64,000 nt of DNA from Aeromicrobium marinum DSM 15272 (GTDB taxonomy: Bacteria > Actinomycetota > Actinomycetes > Propionibacteriales > Nocardioidaceae), in NCBI RefSeq assembly GCF_000160775.2, contig NZ_CM001024.1, positions 533,016-597,015 on the forward strand. Direction: 5' to 3'. Positions 31,590 to 40,099 of the stretch are shown one piece after another. Positions within the stretch are counted from its first letter, which is position 1; the number at the start of each line of letters is the position of its first letter. Below the pieces are notes generated by a model. The model saw only the letters and a program-made list of their open reading frames with translations, was not told where the DNA came from and searched no databases. The position numbers were made by a program, and so were the translations under genes.

Positions 31590-31990
31590 CAGGCCCTGCT
31601 CACGGCCTCGAGCGCCCCGGAGAGGCGCGCGCGGGCGTCGGTCGCGACCTCCCGGAGGGCGCTCGGCGCGTCGTTGGCCATCGTGATCATGGCCTGGGGG
31701 TCGAAGGCCTCGACGACGGTGGTGTCGCCGTCGCGTCGCACGACGACGTTGCAGGGCAGCATGGCGGCGATGGAGGGATCGGCCTGCATTGCGGCGTGGG
31801 CGAGCTGGGGCCGGCAGGCGCCCAGGATGATCTGCGGCTCGACGTCGACGTCGAGCTTGGTCTTGAGCGTGGCCTTGATGTCGATCTCGGTGAGCACGCC
31901 GAAGCCGGCCTCGGCCAGCTGGTCGCGCACCAGCGCCACGGTGTCGTCGTAGTCGTGGCGGCTGGTCACCTTCATGGTGAGGTCGGTCAT
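31589..31990 (-). CDS. DUF302 domain protein
   Basis: I choose the ATG at 31990 (133 aa), with GAGGAGGA upstream. The product matches DUF302: VTSRHDYDDTVALVRDQLAE, GFGVLTEIDIKATLK, ILGACRPQLAHAAMQADPSI, AMLPCNVVVRRDGD and VVEAFDPQAMITM. The conserved Cys in LGACRPQ and in LPCNVVV could be active or metal/sulfur-binding. DUF302 genes often accompany CsoR-family regulators. Together with the CstR-like protein downstream, a sulfur-related function is possible. It has no signal peptide. Confidence 0.85.
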   Translation of the reverse strand: MTDLTMKVTSRHDYDDTVALVRDQLAEAGFGVLTEIDIKATLKTKLDVDVEPQIILGACRPQLAHAAMQADPSIAAMLPCNVVVRRDGDTTVVEAFDPQAMITMANDAPSALREVATDARARLSGALEAVSRA

Positions 31991-32034
31991 GGGTCCTCCT
32001 CGCGGTCGGTCGGGCAGGTGCCCACCGTCAGCGT

Positions 32035-32054
32035 ACAACCCCCCTGGGGGATGC
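32035..32054. promoter_or_regulatory. CsoR-family operator before DUF302
   Basis: CCCCC (32039-32043) and GGGGG (32046-32050) flank CT, with A/T-containing ends (ACAA and ATGC). The C-rich/G-rich dyad is the form recognised by CsoR-family regulators. It is about 50 bp upstream of the DUF302 start and differs in length from the copper operator at 13791. Confidence 0.6.
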
Positions 32055-32132
32055 GTGGAGGCCGTGACGCGCGGCCCCGGAGGGATCCTCGAGCCCGGTC
32101 CTGCGCGAGAAGCTCCGCAGGGGACCGCCGGG

Positions 32133-33887
32133 TCAGTTCGGCAGACCGAACAGGTAGCGCAGCAGCGGCTCGGGCTTCAGCGGCACCTGGCCCACGGCCG
32201 CCTCGACCGGGCCGAGCCGCTCGCACGGCTCGTTCGCGGCACACTGCCGGAAGCGGGTCATCCCGCCGAACGTGCCGGTGAAGATGGACCCGTCCGGTCC
32301 GATCGTCGTCGCGGCGTAGAAGCTGTTCGACGTGGGCAGGGGCGTGGTCGGAACCGTCAGCGTGACCTCTCCGGTGTCGAAGTCGAGCCCCTCCAACGTC
32401 CACACGCCGCCCCGAGCTCCGATGCCGTAGAACATGTTGGTGGCGACGCTCATGGTCGGGATGCCGTTGGGGATCGAGACGTCAGGGTTCGACCAGACCG
32501 TGTCGCACTCGCGCGTCTCCGGGTTCCAGTCGACGCGCTCGATCCCACGCGGCACGTTGCCGGGCAGACCGCTGAGCAGCTGGGTGAAGGTCTGCAGCTG
32601 GGCCGGCACCAGGCTCAGCACGGAGTTGAGGCCCTGGAAGTTGTTGACGACGACCGCGCTGTTGCCTCGGACCAGCACCGACTGTTCGCTCAACGACGGC
32701 GATCCTGGTGCCTGGCCGTACGTGATGGGGACCTCGCAGGCGATGCGGGGGTCCGCGCCCGGCCTGATCGGCTCCCAGTCGGCCGGGATCTCGTCGCGCC
32801 ACATGAGGTCGAGGTGGACCTGCTCCTGTCCGTCGGTGATGACGACGAACCGGTCGTCGCCGGCACCCGTTCCCATGAGCGACGGGGTCGAGCCCGAGCC
32901 GCCTCCGAGCCGTCCCGCACCGGTCAGCCCCGCACCCTGGTACTCGGTCCGCCAGACCTGCTCGAGCCCGTCCTGGTCCTCGTCGAACCGGTAGAGCGCG
33001 CCGCTGGTGACGACGAAGATGCCGCCGTCCTCGTCGGCCGCGATCGAGTTCGAGACGTCCTCACGAGCGTCGGCGGGCAGGCTCGCGCAGTCGGTGCCGT
33101 TGATCGACAGGATGCGGAGACTGTCGGCATTCATCGCCTCGGGTGACCTCGCCACGGTTCCGACGATCCCGTTCTTCGTGGCGAACGCGACCCGTCCGTC
33201 GTAGGTCATGGTGATGCCCACGAGCTCGTCGTCGCCGCACCGGGCCTGCTCGGGCAGCTCGAAGACATGGAGCCGGGCAATCGACGAGCTGCGCTCGTCC
33301 GGGTCGACGTCGCCGAAGATCTGGATGCTGTCGCCCGTGCCGACGATGAAGCGGTTGTCGGCGTCGACCAGGTTGTACGCGCCGGACACACCCGGACGGA
33401 CGAACGCGTTGCCGCCTTCCAGTCCCGGCACGTACTTGTCGATCAGCTGGTTGGTCTCCGGGTCGATCTTGAGGATCTCTCCGGTGAAACCGACGGTCGA
33501 GGCCCAGATGACCCGCTTGCCGTCCGGGTACTCCGGGGAGAAGTTGATGAACACCGGTGCACCGGTGGCGCCCACCTGGGAGACGCCGATCCGGTCGGCG
33601 GGTCCGGTCGGCCCCGGCAGGGGCGACGAGCCCTGGGCGTAGGAGTTGCGTTGGGCGGCCGGCCACGGGGAGTCTGCGAGGAACGGGTTGCAGAGCGGTT
33701 CGTTCCCGTCAGCGGCAGGGATCGGCGTGCACGTCGGCGTCGACGCAGGCGTGGTCCCGCTCGCCGCCACGGCACTCGCCTGCGGCGAGAAGGTGAGGGA
33801 GACGGCAACCATGGCGAAGGACGCCAGTACTGCGGCCCCCGCCCGTCCTTCGGCTCGGTGGTACCGGGTCGACTCGTGAATCCTCAC
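32133..33887 (-). CDS. Large secreted beta-propeller-like protein of unknown function
   Basis: I choose the GTG at 33887 (584 aa), where VRIHESTRYHRAEGRAG leads into a signal peptide (about 17-40) ending SAVAA; the frame upstream covers an operator-like dyad. The mature protein has repeated beta strands with Asp/Gly turns (YPDGKRVIWASTV, SIQIFGDVDPDERS, GIFVVTSGALYRFDEDQDG, GSIFTGTFGG). These suggest a six- to eight-bladed propeller. Eight or so scattered cysteines could form disulfides. No catalytic motif is recognised. It is downstream of a TetR gene. Confidence 0.75.
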   Translation of the reverse strand: MRIHESTRYHRAEGRAGAAVLASFAMVAVSLTFSPQASAVAASGTTPASTPTCTPIPAADGNEPLCNPFLADSPWPAAQRNSYAQGSSPLPGPTGPADRIGVSQVGATGAPVFINFSPEYPDGKRVIWASTVGFTGEILKIDPETNQLIDKYVPGLEGGNAFVRPGVSGAYNLVDADNRFIVGTGDSIQIFGDVDPDERSSSIARLHVFELPEQARCGDDELVGITMTYDGRVAFATKNGIVGTVARSPEAMNADSLRILSINGTDCASLPADAREDVSNSIAADEDGGIFVVTSGALYRFDEDQDGLEQVWRTEYQGAGLTGAGRLGGGSGSTPSLMGTGAGDDRFVVITDGQEQVHLDLMWRDEIPADWEPIRPGADPRIACEVPITYGQAPGSPSLSEQSVLVRGNSAVVVNNFQGLNSVLSLVPAQLQTFTQLLSGLPGNVPRGIERVDWNPETRECDTVWSNPDVSIPNGIPTMSVATNMFYGIGARGGVWTLEGLDFDTGEVTLTVPTTPLPTSNSFYAATTIGPDGSIFTGTFGGMTRFRQCAANEPCERLGPVEAAVGQVPLKPEPLLRYLFGLPN

Positions 33888-33930
33888 GCCTGGTCCTCTC
33901 GACGGATGCTCCGTGGCGGCATCGTCACTC

Positions 33931-33946
33931 CATGTGAGGTCACATG
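33931..33946. promoter_or_regulatory. Palindrome before the 584-aa secreted protein
   Basis: CATGTGA and TCACATG flank GG at 33931-33946, about 44 bases upstream of the GTG start. The size and symmetry fit a TetR operator, and a TetR gene lies 70 bp further up. Confidence 0.5.
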
Positions 33947-34014
33947 ACGTCAGATGCTCTTCCGGGAGTATGACCGGCACCACACTCGCCGTCAAGGGGC
34001 TGCTGAGACCGGCG

Positions 34015-34647
34015 TCACGTCACGGAGGCAGCGAGCAGCTCGCAGAACGTCGTGGCATGAGCGACGATCTCGTCGACGGTGCCCGGGATGTCCCCGGCCT
34101 GCCAGGCAGCCAGCAGCTCCAGCAGGCCGCCGATCGCCATCCGGACGCGCACGAGGAAGTCGTCGTGGTCGATGCCGGCCGCCAGGAAGGGCTCGCCGAA
34201 ATCAGCGACGACCGCGACACCCGTCAGGCGAAGGTCCCGTTGACGACTCGTCAGGACGGCGCATCCGGCGCTGTCCCCGAAGAGTATCCGGGCGTCGTCA
34301 GGATGGGTGGCCAGGTGACTGATGTAGGTCGCGATGCCCGACCTCAGCCGGTCCCGCGGAGTTTCGTCCTCGTGCGTGGCGAAGTCGGCCACCACCACGG
34401 CGAGAGCACGCTCGTTGGCCTGGTCCCACAGCGCTGCCAGGAGGTCGTGGACGTTGCTGAACTCGGCGTAGAAGTAGCGGTCGGTCAGCCCGGCCCTGGA
34501 GCAGACGGCTCGCATTGAGACCGCGGCCCACCCGTCGGCGATCCAGATCGCGGCGCCCGCTTCCAGCAGCCGGGTCCGACGCTCGTCCCGGCGTTGCTCG
34601 GCCGTCTTGCCGCCGTACAGACCGGTACTGGCTCGGGTCGGGGCCAT
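34015..34647 (-). CDS. TetR-family regulator
   Basis: The 210-aa protein has the TetR HTH (LLEAGAAIWIADGWAAVSMR, AGLTDRYFYAEFSNVHDLLA) and an all-helical C-terminal domain (RMAIGGLLELLAAWQAGD). It lies between two genes for large secreted proteins, all on the minus strand. Two different palindromes, CATGTGA-type at 33931 and TGATGGC-type at 36691, sit before these genes. Either could be its operator; the ligand is unknown. Confidence 0.88.
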   Translation of the reverse strand: MAPTRASTGLYGGKTAEQRRDERRTRLLEAGAAIWIADGWAAVSMRAVCSRAGLTDRYFYAEFSNVHDLLAALWDQANERALAVVVADFATHEDETPRDRLRSGIATYISHLATHPDDARILFGDSAGCAVLTSRQRDLRLTGVAVVADFGEPFLAAGIDHDDFLVRVRMAIGGLLELLAAWQAGDIPGTVDEIVAHATTFCELLAASVT

Positions 34648-34749
34648 GCAGGATCTCCGGTTCAGGAGGAACGGGCTGGTGACGTCATGCTAGACGTCCC
34701 CAGCCCGTCCCCAGCCCGTCCCCCGCCTACCGCGGCTCGCGACGTGCGA

Positions 34750-36615
34750 TCAACTGCACAGGTCGACCGGGTCCAGGCCGAAGATCCCGAAGTCGAGCAG
34801 GTTGAAGCCCTTGACCGCCAGCACCCGGTTTCCGCCGCACTCGAGTGTGCCTGCCAGCTCCTGCTCGATCGCCCCTCTGAGGAGGAGCAGATTGACGATC
34901 CGATACCCCGTGATCCAGAGGAAGCGGTCCTGGGCGCGTGCCGGGTTGCTCACTGACCCGAGCCGGAGCGAATCCACCGCCCCGAAGGTCACGTTGCCGA
35001 TCGTGAACGGCTGGTCGTCGCTGTCCACGAACACGGCGATCCTCGGAAGGGCTACACGGAAGATCTCTCTGTCCGGTCCCTCCGTGGTGTCGACGGCCAA
35101 CTCGCGGAAGCGGAGGTCCTCGACTCGGATCTCGCCGTCGTCGGTATCGACCGCGGCGTTGACGGTGACGAAGTCGCTCGTGTGGCTGGAGACGGCGTCG
35201 ATCGAGAGATGGGGGGTGTAGCCGTTCCCGTCCGGCCGTTCGCGGCCCTCGTCGCGGCGACAGGCCGGACCGCGGTCGAAGCACAGGCTCAGGGTCTGCG
35301 GGAGTTTCGCGATCGAGAGGTCCAGGTCGGGCAACCCTTCGAGGTCCCGGATCTGGGCGACAACGGATTCGACGCTGGTGTCACCGGGAGCAGACGACGG
35401 ATCGCCGATGAAGGTGACCACGATGGGGCCACCGGCGGGATCGGTGCTGCTGACGGTCTCGCCGGTGGTGTCAACCGAGAGGTTCAGCGACGGGGCGACA
35501 TCGGCGATGGCGACCTGGACCTGCGGGTCGAGTCCGTCGGCGGCCGGCAGGGCGTCCAGACGCAGGCCGACGTCGAGGGCGTCGATGCGTGCCGTGGCGT
35601 CGTAGTCGACCTCGATGATGCCATCACGAGGCCGCAGCAGGTCGATCGACAGACTGCTGGGAATCTCGTCGATGGTGACGGTGGCCGTGGTGCGCGAGTC
35701 CGCCGTGACGTCGGCGTCGTCGCCGTCCCTGTCGATGACCGCCTCGACGACGACTGTGCCGGTGCTCGGTTGGGTCAGCGTCGCCGAGAGATCCTTCCGG
35801 GGGTCGGCGATGCCCACCTGGATGAGCGCCGACTGTGGAGAGGTGAGGTAGTCGAGGCTGATGGCCGTGGCCTGCTCGGGTGCGGCGACGTCGCCGTCGA
35901 CGAGGTCTGCGATCACGGCGATCCGCGAGCCGAGATCGGACTGCGCCAGGCTCAGGTCCAGCTCCCCGTCGAGGAGGCTGGCCAAGCGCGCGGTGAGAGT
36001 GAACTCGCCCGGAGCCCGGTCGGCGCGAGCGTCGTAGCCGAAGGAGATGGTCTCGGCCGGCAGGTTTGCTCCGACGATCGGACCGAAGTCGGAGAGCACT
36101 GCCTCGACCGACACCGGCAGCGGTCCGGACTGCAACGGGTGCGCCGTGACGGTGAGACCCACCTGTCCGTCGGCCGCCAGGCCGACGGTGGCAACGAGAT
36201 CAGGCGCCGGGTCGCCATCGACATTCAGCGAGGTCGGCACTCCCACGGTTGCGGCGTGCATGCGGGTCGTGACGCCGTCGTCGCTCTGGAGCTCGGTGCG
36301 GAAGGACAGATCGAACGGGCAGGCCGGGAGGCCGAGCGCGCCGCCGATCCCGCCGGCCGCGTCGCACGCCGCGTCGGTCACCGGGCCGGTCACGCCACCC
36401 ACGGCCCCGAGGACGGGAGTGAGGATGGGATCGAGGACGGGGTCGAGAAGGGATCCGAGAACGGTGGAGAGAAGGTTCCCGCCCGCGTTGAGTGAGTCGC
36501 CGGACAGACGCACAGCGGGTGCCGCCTGCGCCGTCTGTACCGTGCCGGCCCACAGGGGCATCACGGCCACGAGGGTCACGACTGCGCGAGCAGGTCGGTT
36601 TCGGATGAGTCGCAT
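34750..36615 (-). CDS. Large secreted acidic protein of unknown function
   Basis: I choose the ATG at 36615 (621 aa), where MRLIRNRPARAVVTLV begins a signal peptide ending about residue 33 (TAQAAPA). The mature protein is acidic and rich in Val, Asp and Thr. Regularly spaced beta segments (VSLDYLTSPQSA-like, SLSIDLLRP, SLNLSVDTTGE, DLSIAKLPQ, HLSIDAVSSH) suggest stacked beta repeats. A short hydrophobic region near residues 35-75 has repeated LLDPVLDPILTPVLG. No known family is evident. A twin palindromic operator lies 75 bp upstream. It may be a cell-surface or lipid-interacting protein (inference). Confidence 0.72.
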   Translation of the reverse strand: MRLIRNRPARAVVTLVAVMPLWAGTVQTAQAAPAVRLSGDSLNAGGNLLSTVLGSLLDPVLDPILTPVLGAVGGVTGPVTDAACDAAGGIGGALGLPACPFDLSFRTELQSDDGVTTRMHAATVGVPTSLNVDGDPAPDLVATVGLAADGQVGLTVTAHPLQSGPLPVSVEAVLSDFGPIVGANLPAETISFGYDARADRAPGEFTLTARLASLLDGELDLSLAQSDLGSRIAVIADLVDGDVAAPEQATAISLDYLTSPQSALIQVGIADPRKDLSATLTQPSTGTVVVEAVIDRDGDDADVTADSRTTATVTIDEIPSSLSIDLLRPRDGIIEVDYDATARIDALDVGLRLDALPAADGLDPQVQVAIADVAPSLNLSVDTTGETVSSTDPAGGPIVVTFIGDPSSAPGDTSVESVVAQIRDLEGLPDLDLSIAKLPQTLSLCFDRGPACRRDEGRERPDGNGYTPHLSIDAVSSHTSDFVTVNAAVDTDDGEIRVEDLRFRELAVDTTEGPDREIFRVALPRIAVFVDSDDQPFTIGNVTFGAVDSLRLGSVSNPARAQDRFLWITGYRIVNLLLLRGAIEQELAGTLECGGNRVLAVKGFNLLDFGIFGLDPVDLCS

Positions 36616-36690
36616 CCTGGGTCCACCTTCTGTCGGTGCAACGAGAGGAGCGGTGTCACGCTCCGCGCGAGTGAGGCCCACGCGAGATTA

Positions 36691-36727
36691 TGATGGCGCT
36701 TGCCATCACTGATGGCAAGCGCCATCA
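36691..36727. promoter_or_regulatory. Twin palindromic operator, 37-bp mirror structure
   Basis: TGATGGCGCTTGCCATCA (36691-36708) and its exact reverse complement (36710-36727) are separated by one base. Each 18-bp half is itself a palindrome (TGATGGC and GCCATCA around four bases). This gives two adjacent operator sites on one helix face or overlapping promoters. TetR-family dimers, often two per site, bind DNA like this. It lies in the 243-bp gap between the secreted protein and hrpB. Confidence 0.75.
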
Positions 36728-36858
36728 GTTTGAATGTGTTCGCGGTAGGGAGGCGCACGGGGTGGGCGGACGCCGTACCAGTCGGTGAACAGCTGCGTGG
36801 ACACCGGGAACTGGGAACGTCACTCCGGTCGATGCGGCCCCTCGGGCAGACTGCTGGA

Positions 36859-39387
36859 GTGTCCGACCCGCTGCGCAGCCTGCTCGCCGCACCGCCCGAC
36901 CTCCCGGTCGTCGCGGGGCTGGCCGATCTCGAGCAAGCGCTCCGCACCCGCGGCGTCGCGGTGGTCCAGGCGCCGCCCGGCACGGGCAAGACGACCCTGG
37001 TCCCACCCGCGGTCGCCGCGGTCGTCGCCGGACGCGTCGTCGTCACGCAGCCCAGTCGCATCGCCGCCCGCGCTGCCGCTCGTCGGTTGGCGCACCTGCT
37101 CGGAGAACCGGTGGGGGAGACGGTGGGGTATGCGGTCCGCGGAGACCGGCGTACCAGCCAACGGACGCGGGTCGAGGTCGTCACGACGGGCCTGCTGCTC
37201 CGGCGGATCCAGCACGATCCCGAGCTGGTGGGCGTCGGCGCCGTCGTCCTCGACGAGGTGCACGAGCGCCACCTCGACGCCGACCTGACCCTGGCGTTGC
37301 TCATCGACGTCCGGACCAACCTGCGCGAGGACCTGTCCCTGGTGACGATGTCGGCCACGGTCGAGGCCGAACGGACGGCCGCCCTGCTCGCGAGCGGCGA
37401 CGAGGACGCCCCGGTGATCAGTGTTCCGAGTGCCCTGCACCCGGTCCGATCCGTCTGGTGCCCGCTGCCCCCGGCGGCACGCCGCACCGACGACCGAGGG
37501 ATCACCCCGGCCTTCCACGACCACGTGGCCACCACGGTGCGTCGCGCGCTCGCCGAGCACGAGGGTGACGTCCTGGTGTTCGTGCCGGGTGTCGGCGAGG
37601 TCGAGGCGACGATGCGTCGGCTCTCCGGCGTCGACGCGGACGTGCACGCCCTGCACGGACGTCTCTCCGGCGCCGAGCAGGACCGCGCACTCAACGAGGG
37701 TCCGCGTCGGCGGGTGATCGTCTCCACGGCCGTGGCCGAGTCGTCACTGACGGTGCCCGGCGTGCGCATCGTGGTGGATGCCGGGTTCTCGCGCGAGCCG
37801 CGCACCGATCACCGTCGCGGGTTGTCCTCCCTCGTCACCGTCGCCGTGAGCCGGGCAGCGGCCGAACAACGAGCCGGTCGGGCCGGACGTCTGGGACCGG
37901 GCGTCGTGCTGCGCTGCTGGTCCGAGACCGAGCACGCCCACCTCGCCGCCCACCCGGACCCCGAGATCGTCACCGCGGACCTGACGGCCTTCACCTTGGA
38001 GCTGGCGTGCTGGGGGAGCGCCGACGTGCGCGACCTCGCGTTGCTCGACCAGCCGCCTGAGCATGCCCTGTCGGCAGCCAGGCAGGTGCTGGTGGACCTG
38101 GGAGCGATCACTGAGGACGGGACGGCCACCCCCCGGGGTCGGGTGATCGCCGGCGTGCCGGTCGACCCGAGGTTGGCGCGGGCGCTCATCGACGGGGCCG
38201 GGCTCGTCGGGGCACGACGTGCGGCGGAGGTGGTCGCGATGCTCAGCGAGGATGTCCGGGCCCCGGGCGGGGACCTGGTGGCTGCGCTCCGGTCCCTTCG
38301 TGCGGGCCGGCGGGCAGACGCGTGGCGCAGCCAGGTCACCCGGCTGGAGGCCATCGTGAAGGAGCAGGGAGCTCGGTCGCCGGACCACGCCCGAGCACTG
38401 ACCGATGACGTGGCCGTGGGGCTGGTGGTGGCCCTTGCGCACCCGGACCGGATCGCGCGCAAGCGCTCCGGCGGCTCGAGCTACCTGATGACGTCCGGGA
38501 CGGGTGCGGCACTCGATCCGCGTGATCCGGGGCCGCTGGCCGGGCTGGAGTGGCTCGCCATCGGCGACGCGGACCGGCGGTCCGGGGAACGTGAGGCCCG
38601 GATCCGGGCGGCCGCCCCGCTCACCGAGGACCTGGCGCTGGAGGCGGCGGGCTCGCTGTGGACCGAGGTCGACGAGGTCACCTGGACCGACAGCCGGGTG
38701 CTGGCTCGCCGGCGCACGCTGCTGGGCGCGATCGAGCTCGGCTCCGTCGCGATCGGCGATCCGCCGGCAGAGGCCGTGACCGCGGCCCTCCGCGAGGCGC
38801 TGGAGAGTGAGGGACTCGGGCTCCTGAGCTGGTCGGAGGCGGCCACGGCCCTGCGCGCCCGCCTCGACTTCCTGCACCGGACCCTCGGTGGCCCGTGGCC
38901 CGACGCGAGCGACGAGGCCCTCACGCGGAACCTGCAGTCGTGGCTGGGTCCCCAGCTGACGCGGGTCCGCTCCGCCCAGGACCTTCGTCGCATCGACGTC
39001 GGGGCCGCCCTGCGGGGGTTGGTGCCGTGGCCCCAGGCGGGCCGGCTCGACGAGCTGGCCCCCGAGCGGGTGGAGGTTCCCAGCGGGTCGAGCGTGCGGA
39101 TCGACTACTCCCAGGAACAACCGGTGCTGGCCGTCAGGCTGCAGGAGGTCTTCGGCTGGGCCGCCGTGCCGGTGCTCGCGGACGGCAGGGTCCCGCTCCT
39201 GCTGCACCTGCTCTCACCCGCCCGGCGCCCCGCCGCCGTGACGGCCGACCTCGACTCCTTCTGGGACAACGGCTACCCGGGGGTGCGTGCCGACCTGCGC
39301 GGCCGCTACCCCAAGCACGCCTGGCCCGAGGACCCCCGCAGCGCGACCGCCACCCGGCGCACGAACCCGCCCCGCGCTCCTCGGTGA
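36859..39387 (+). CDS. hrpB: ATP-dependent RNA helicase HrpB
   Basis: I choose the GTG at 36859 (842 aa), which begins VSDPLRSLLAAPPDLPV like other HrpB proteins; an ATG at 36832 is also in frame. DExH helicase motifs are Walker A GTGKTT (41-46), LDEVHERHLDAD (DEVH), MSATVEAERTA, then QRAGRAGRLGPG in the second RecA domain. The HrpB-type C-terminal domain follows, with SEAATALRARLDFL and ending PKHAWPEDP. The family unwinds RNA but its cellular substrate is poorly known. It stands alone and is convergent with the response regulator gene. Confidence 0.93.
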   Translation: MSDPLRSLLAAPPDLPVVAGLADLEQALRTRGVAVVQAPPGTGKTTLVPPAVAAVVAGRVVVTQPSRIAARAAARRLAHLLGEPVGETVGYAVRGDRRTSQRTRVEVVTTGLLLRRIQHDPELVGVGAVVLDEVHERHLDADLTLALLIDVRTNLREDLSLVTMSATVEAERTAALLASGDEDAPVISVPSALHPVRSVWCPLPPAARRTDDRGITPAFHDHVATTVRRALAEHEGDVLVFVPGVGEVEATMRRLSGVDADVHALHGRLSGAEQDRALNEGPRRRVIVSTAVAESSLTVPGVRIVVDAGFSREPRTDHRRGLSSLVTVAVSRAAAEQRAGRAGRLGPGVVLRCWSETEHAHLAAHPDPEIVTADLTAFTLELACWGSADVRDLALLDQPPEHALSAARQVLVDLGAITEDGTATPRGRVIAGVPVDPRLARALIDGAGLVGARRAAEVVAMLSEDVRAPGGDLVAALRSLRAGRRADAWRSQVTRLEAIVKEQGARSPDHARALTDDVAVGLVVALAHPDRIARKRSGGSSYLMTSGTGAALDPRDPGPLAGLEWLAIGDADRRSGEREARIRAAAPLTEDLALEAAGSLWTEVDEVTWTDSRVLARRRTLLGAIELGSVAIGDPPAEAVTAALREALESEGLGLLSWSEAATALRARLDFLHRTLGGPWPDASDEALTRNLQSWLGPQLTRVRSAQDLRRIDVGAALRGLVPWPQAGRLDELAPERVEVPSGSSVRIDYSQEQPVLAVRLQEVFGWAAVPVLADGRVPLLLHLLSPARRPAAVTADLDSFWDNGYPGVRADLRGRYPKHAWPEDPRSATATRRTNPPRAPR

Positions 39388-39418
39388 GGCACGGGCGTCA
39401 TCGTCGACGGACGGACGG

Positions 39419-39444
39419 AGCAGGACCGGCACCCGTGTCCTGCT
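39419..39444. terminator. Bidirectional terminator between hrpB and the response regulator
   Basis: AGCAGGAC (39419-39426) and GTCCTGCT (39437-39444) pair perfectly around a 10-base loop in the gap between two convergent genes. Confidence 0.55.
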
Positions 39445-40099
39445 ACCCCGGGACCCGCCCCGTCTCGTAGGCCCACATGGCGACCTCGACGCGGTTGCGG
39501 GCGCCGAGCTTGTTCATGAGTGCGGCGACATGGGTCTTCACCGTGCTGAGGGTGATGTGCAGCTCGTCGGCGATCTCGGCGTTGGTGCGGCCGCGGGCGA
39601 CGGTGAGCAGCACCTCCTCCTCGCGCTCGGTGAGCGGTTCGATCGGCTGGGCCGGCGGGGTGGCCCGCTCGAGGCCGGCCAGCGTGGTGAGCAGGCGGCG
39701 GGTGATGTCGGGGGAGATGAGCGCGTCGCCGTTCGCGGCCGCGTGGATCGCCTGGACCAACAACTCCGGTCCGGCGTCCTTGAGCAGGAAGCCGCGGGCG
39801 CCCGCCTTGAGCGCACCGTGGACGTACTCGTCGAGGTCGAAGGTCGTGATGATCACGATGGCCAGGGGGTCCTCGACGCCCGGGCCGGCGAGCCGCCGGG
39901 TGGCCTCGACACCGTCGATGCCGGGCATCCGGATGTCGAACAGGCACACGTCGGGGCGCAGCCGACGGGCCACGTCGACTGCCTCGTGGCCGTCGGTCGC
40001 CTCACCGACGACCTCGATCCCGGGCTGCGCGTTGAGGATCATGGTGAGTCCGGTGCGCACCAGCAGCTGGTCGTCGGCGACCACCACCCGGGTCGTCAT
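39443..40099 (-). CDS. NarL/LuxR-type response regulator
   Basis: The ATG at 40099 overlaps the kinase stop by four bases (218 aa). The receiver domain carries the acidic pocket (VVADD), phospho-acceptor D55 (CLFDIRMPG), a switch Thr (VIITTF) and Lys (LLKDAG). A LuxR helix-turn-helix (about 154-212, LTEREEEVLLTVARGRTNAE, STVKTHVAALMNKL) follows. It would be phosphorylated by the coupled kinase and likely controls the divergent MMPL exporter gene. The target sites are not visible to me. Confidence 0.93.
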   Translation of the reverse strand: MTTRVVVADDQLLVRTGLTMILNAQPGIEVVGEATDGHEAVDVARRLRPDVCLFDIRMPGIDGVEATRRLAGPGVEDPLAIVIITTFDLDEYVHGALKAGARGFLLKDAGPELLVQAIHAAANGDALISPDITRRLLTTLAGLERATPPAQPIEPLTEREEEVLLTVARGRTNAEIADELHITLSTVKTHVAALMNKLGARNRVEVAMWAYETGRVPG

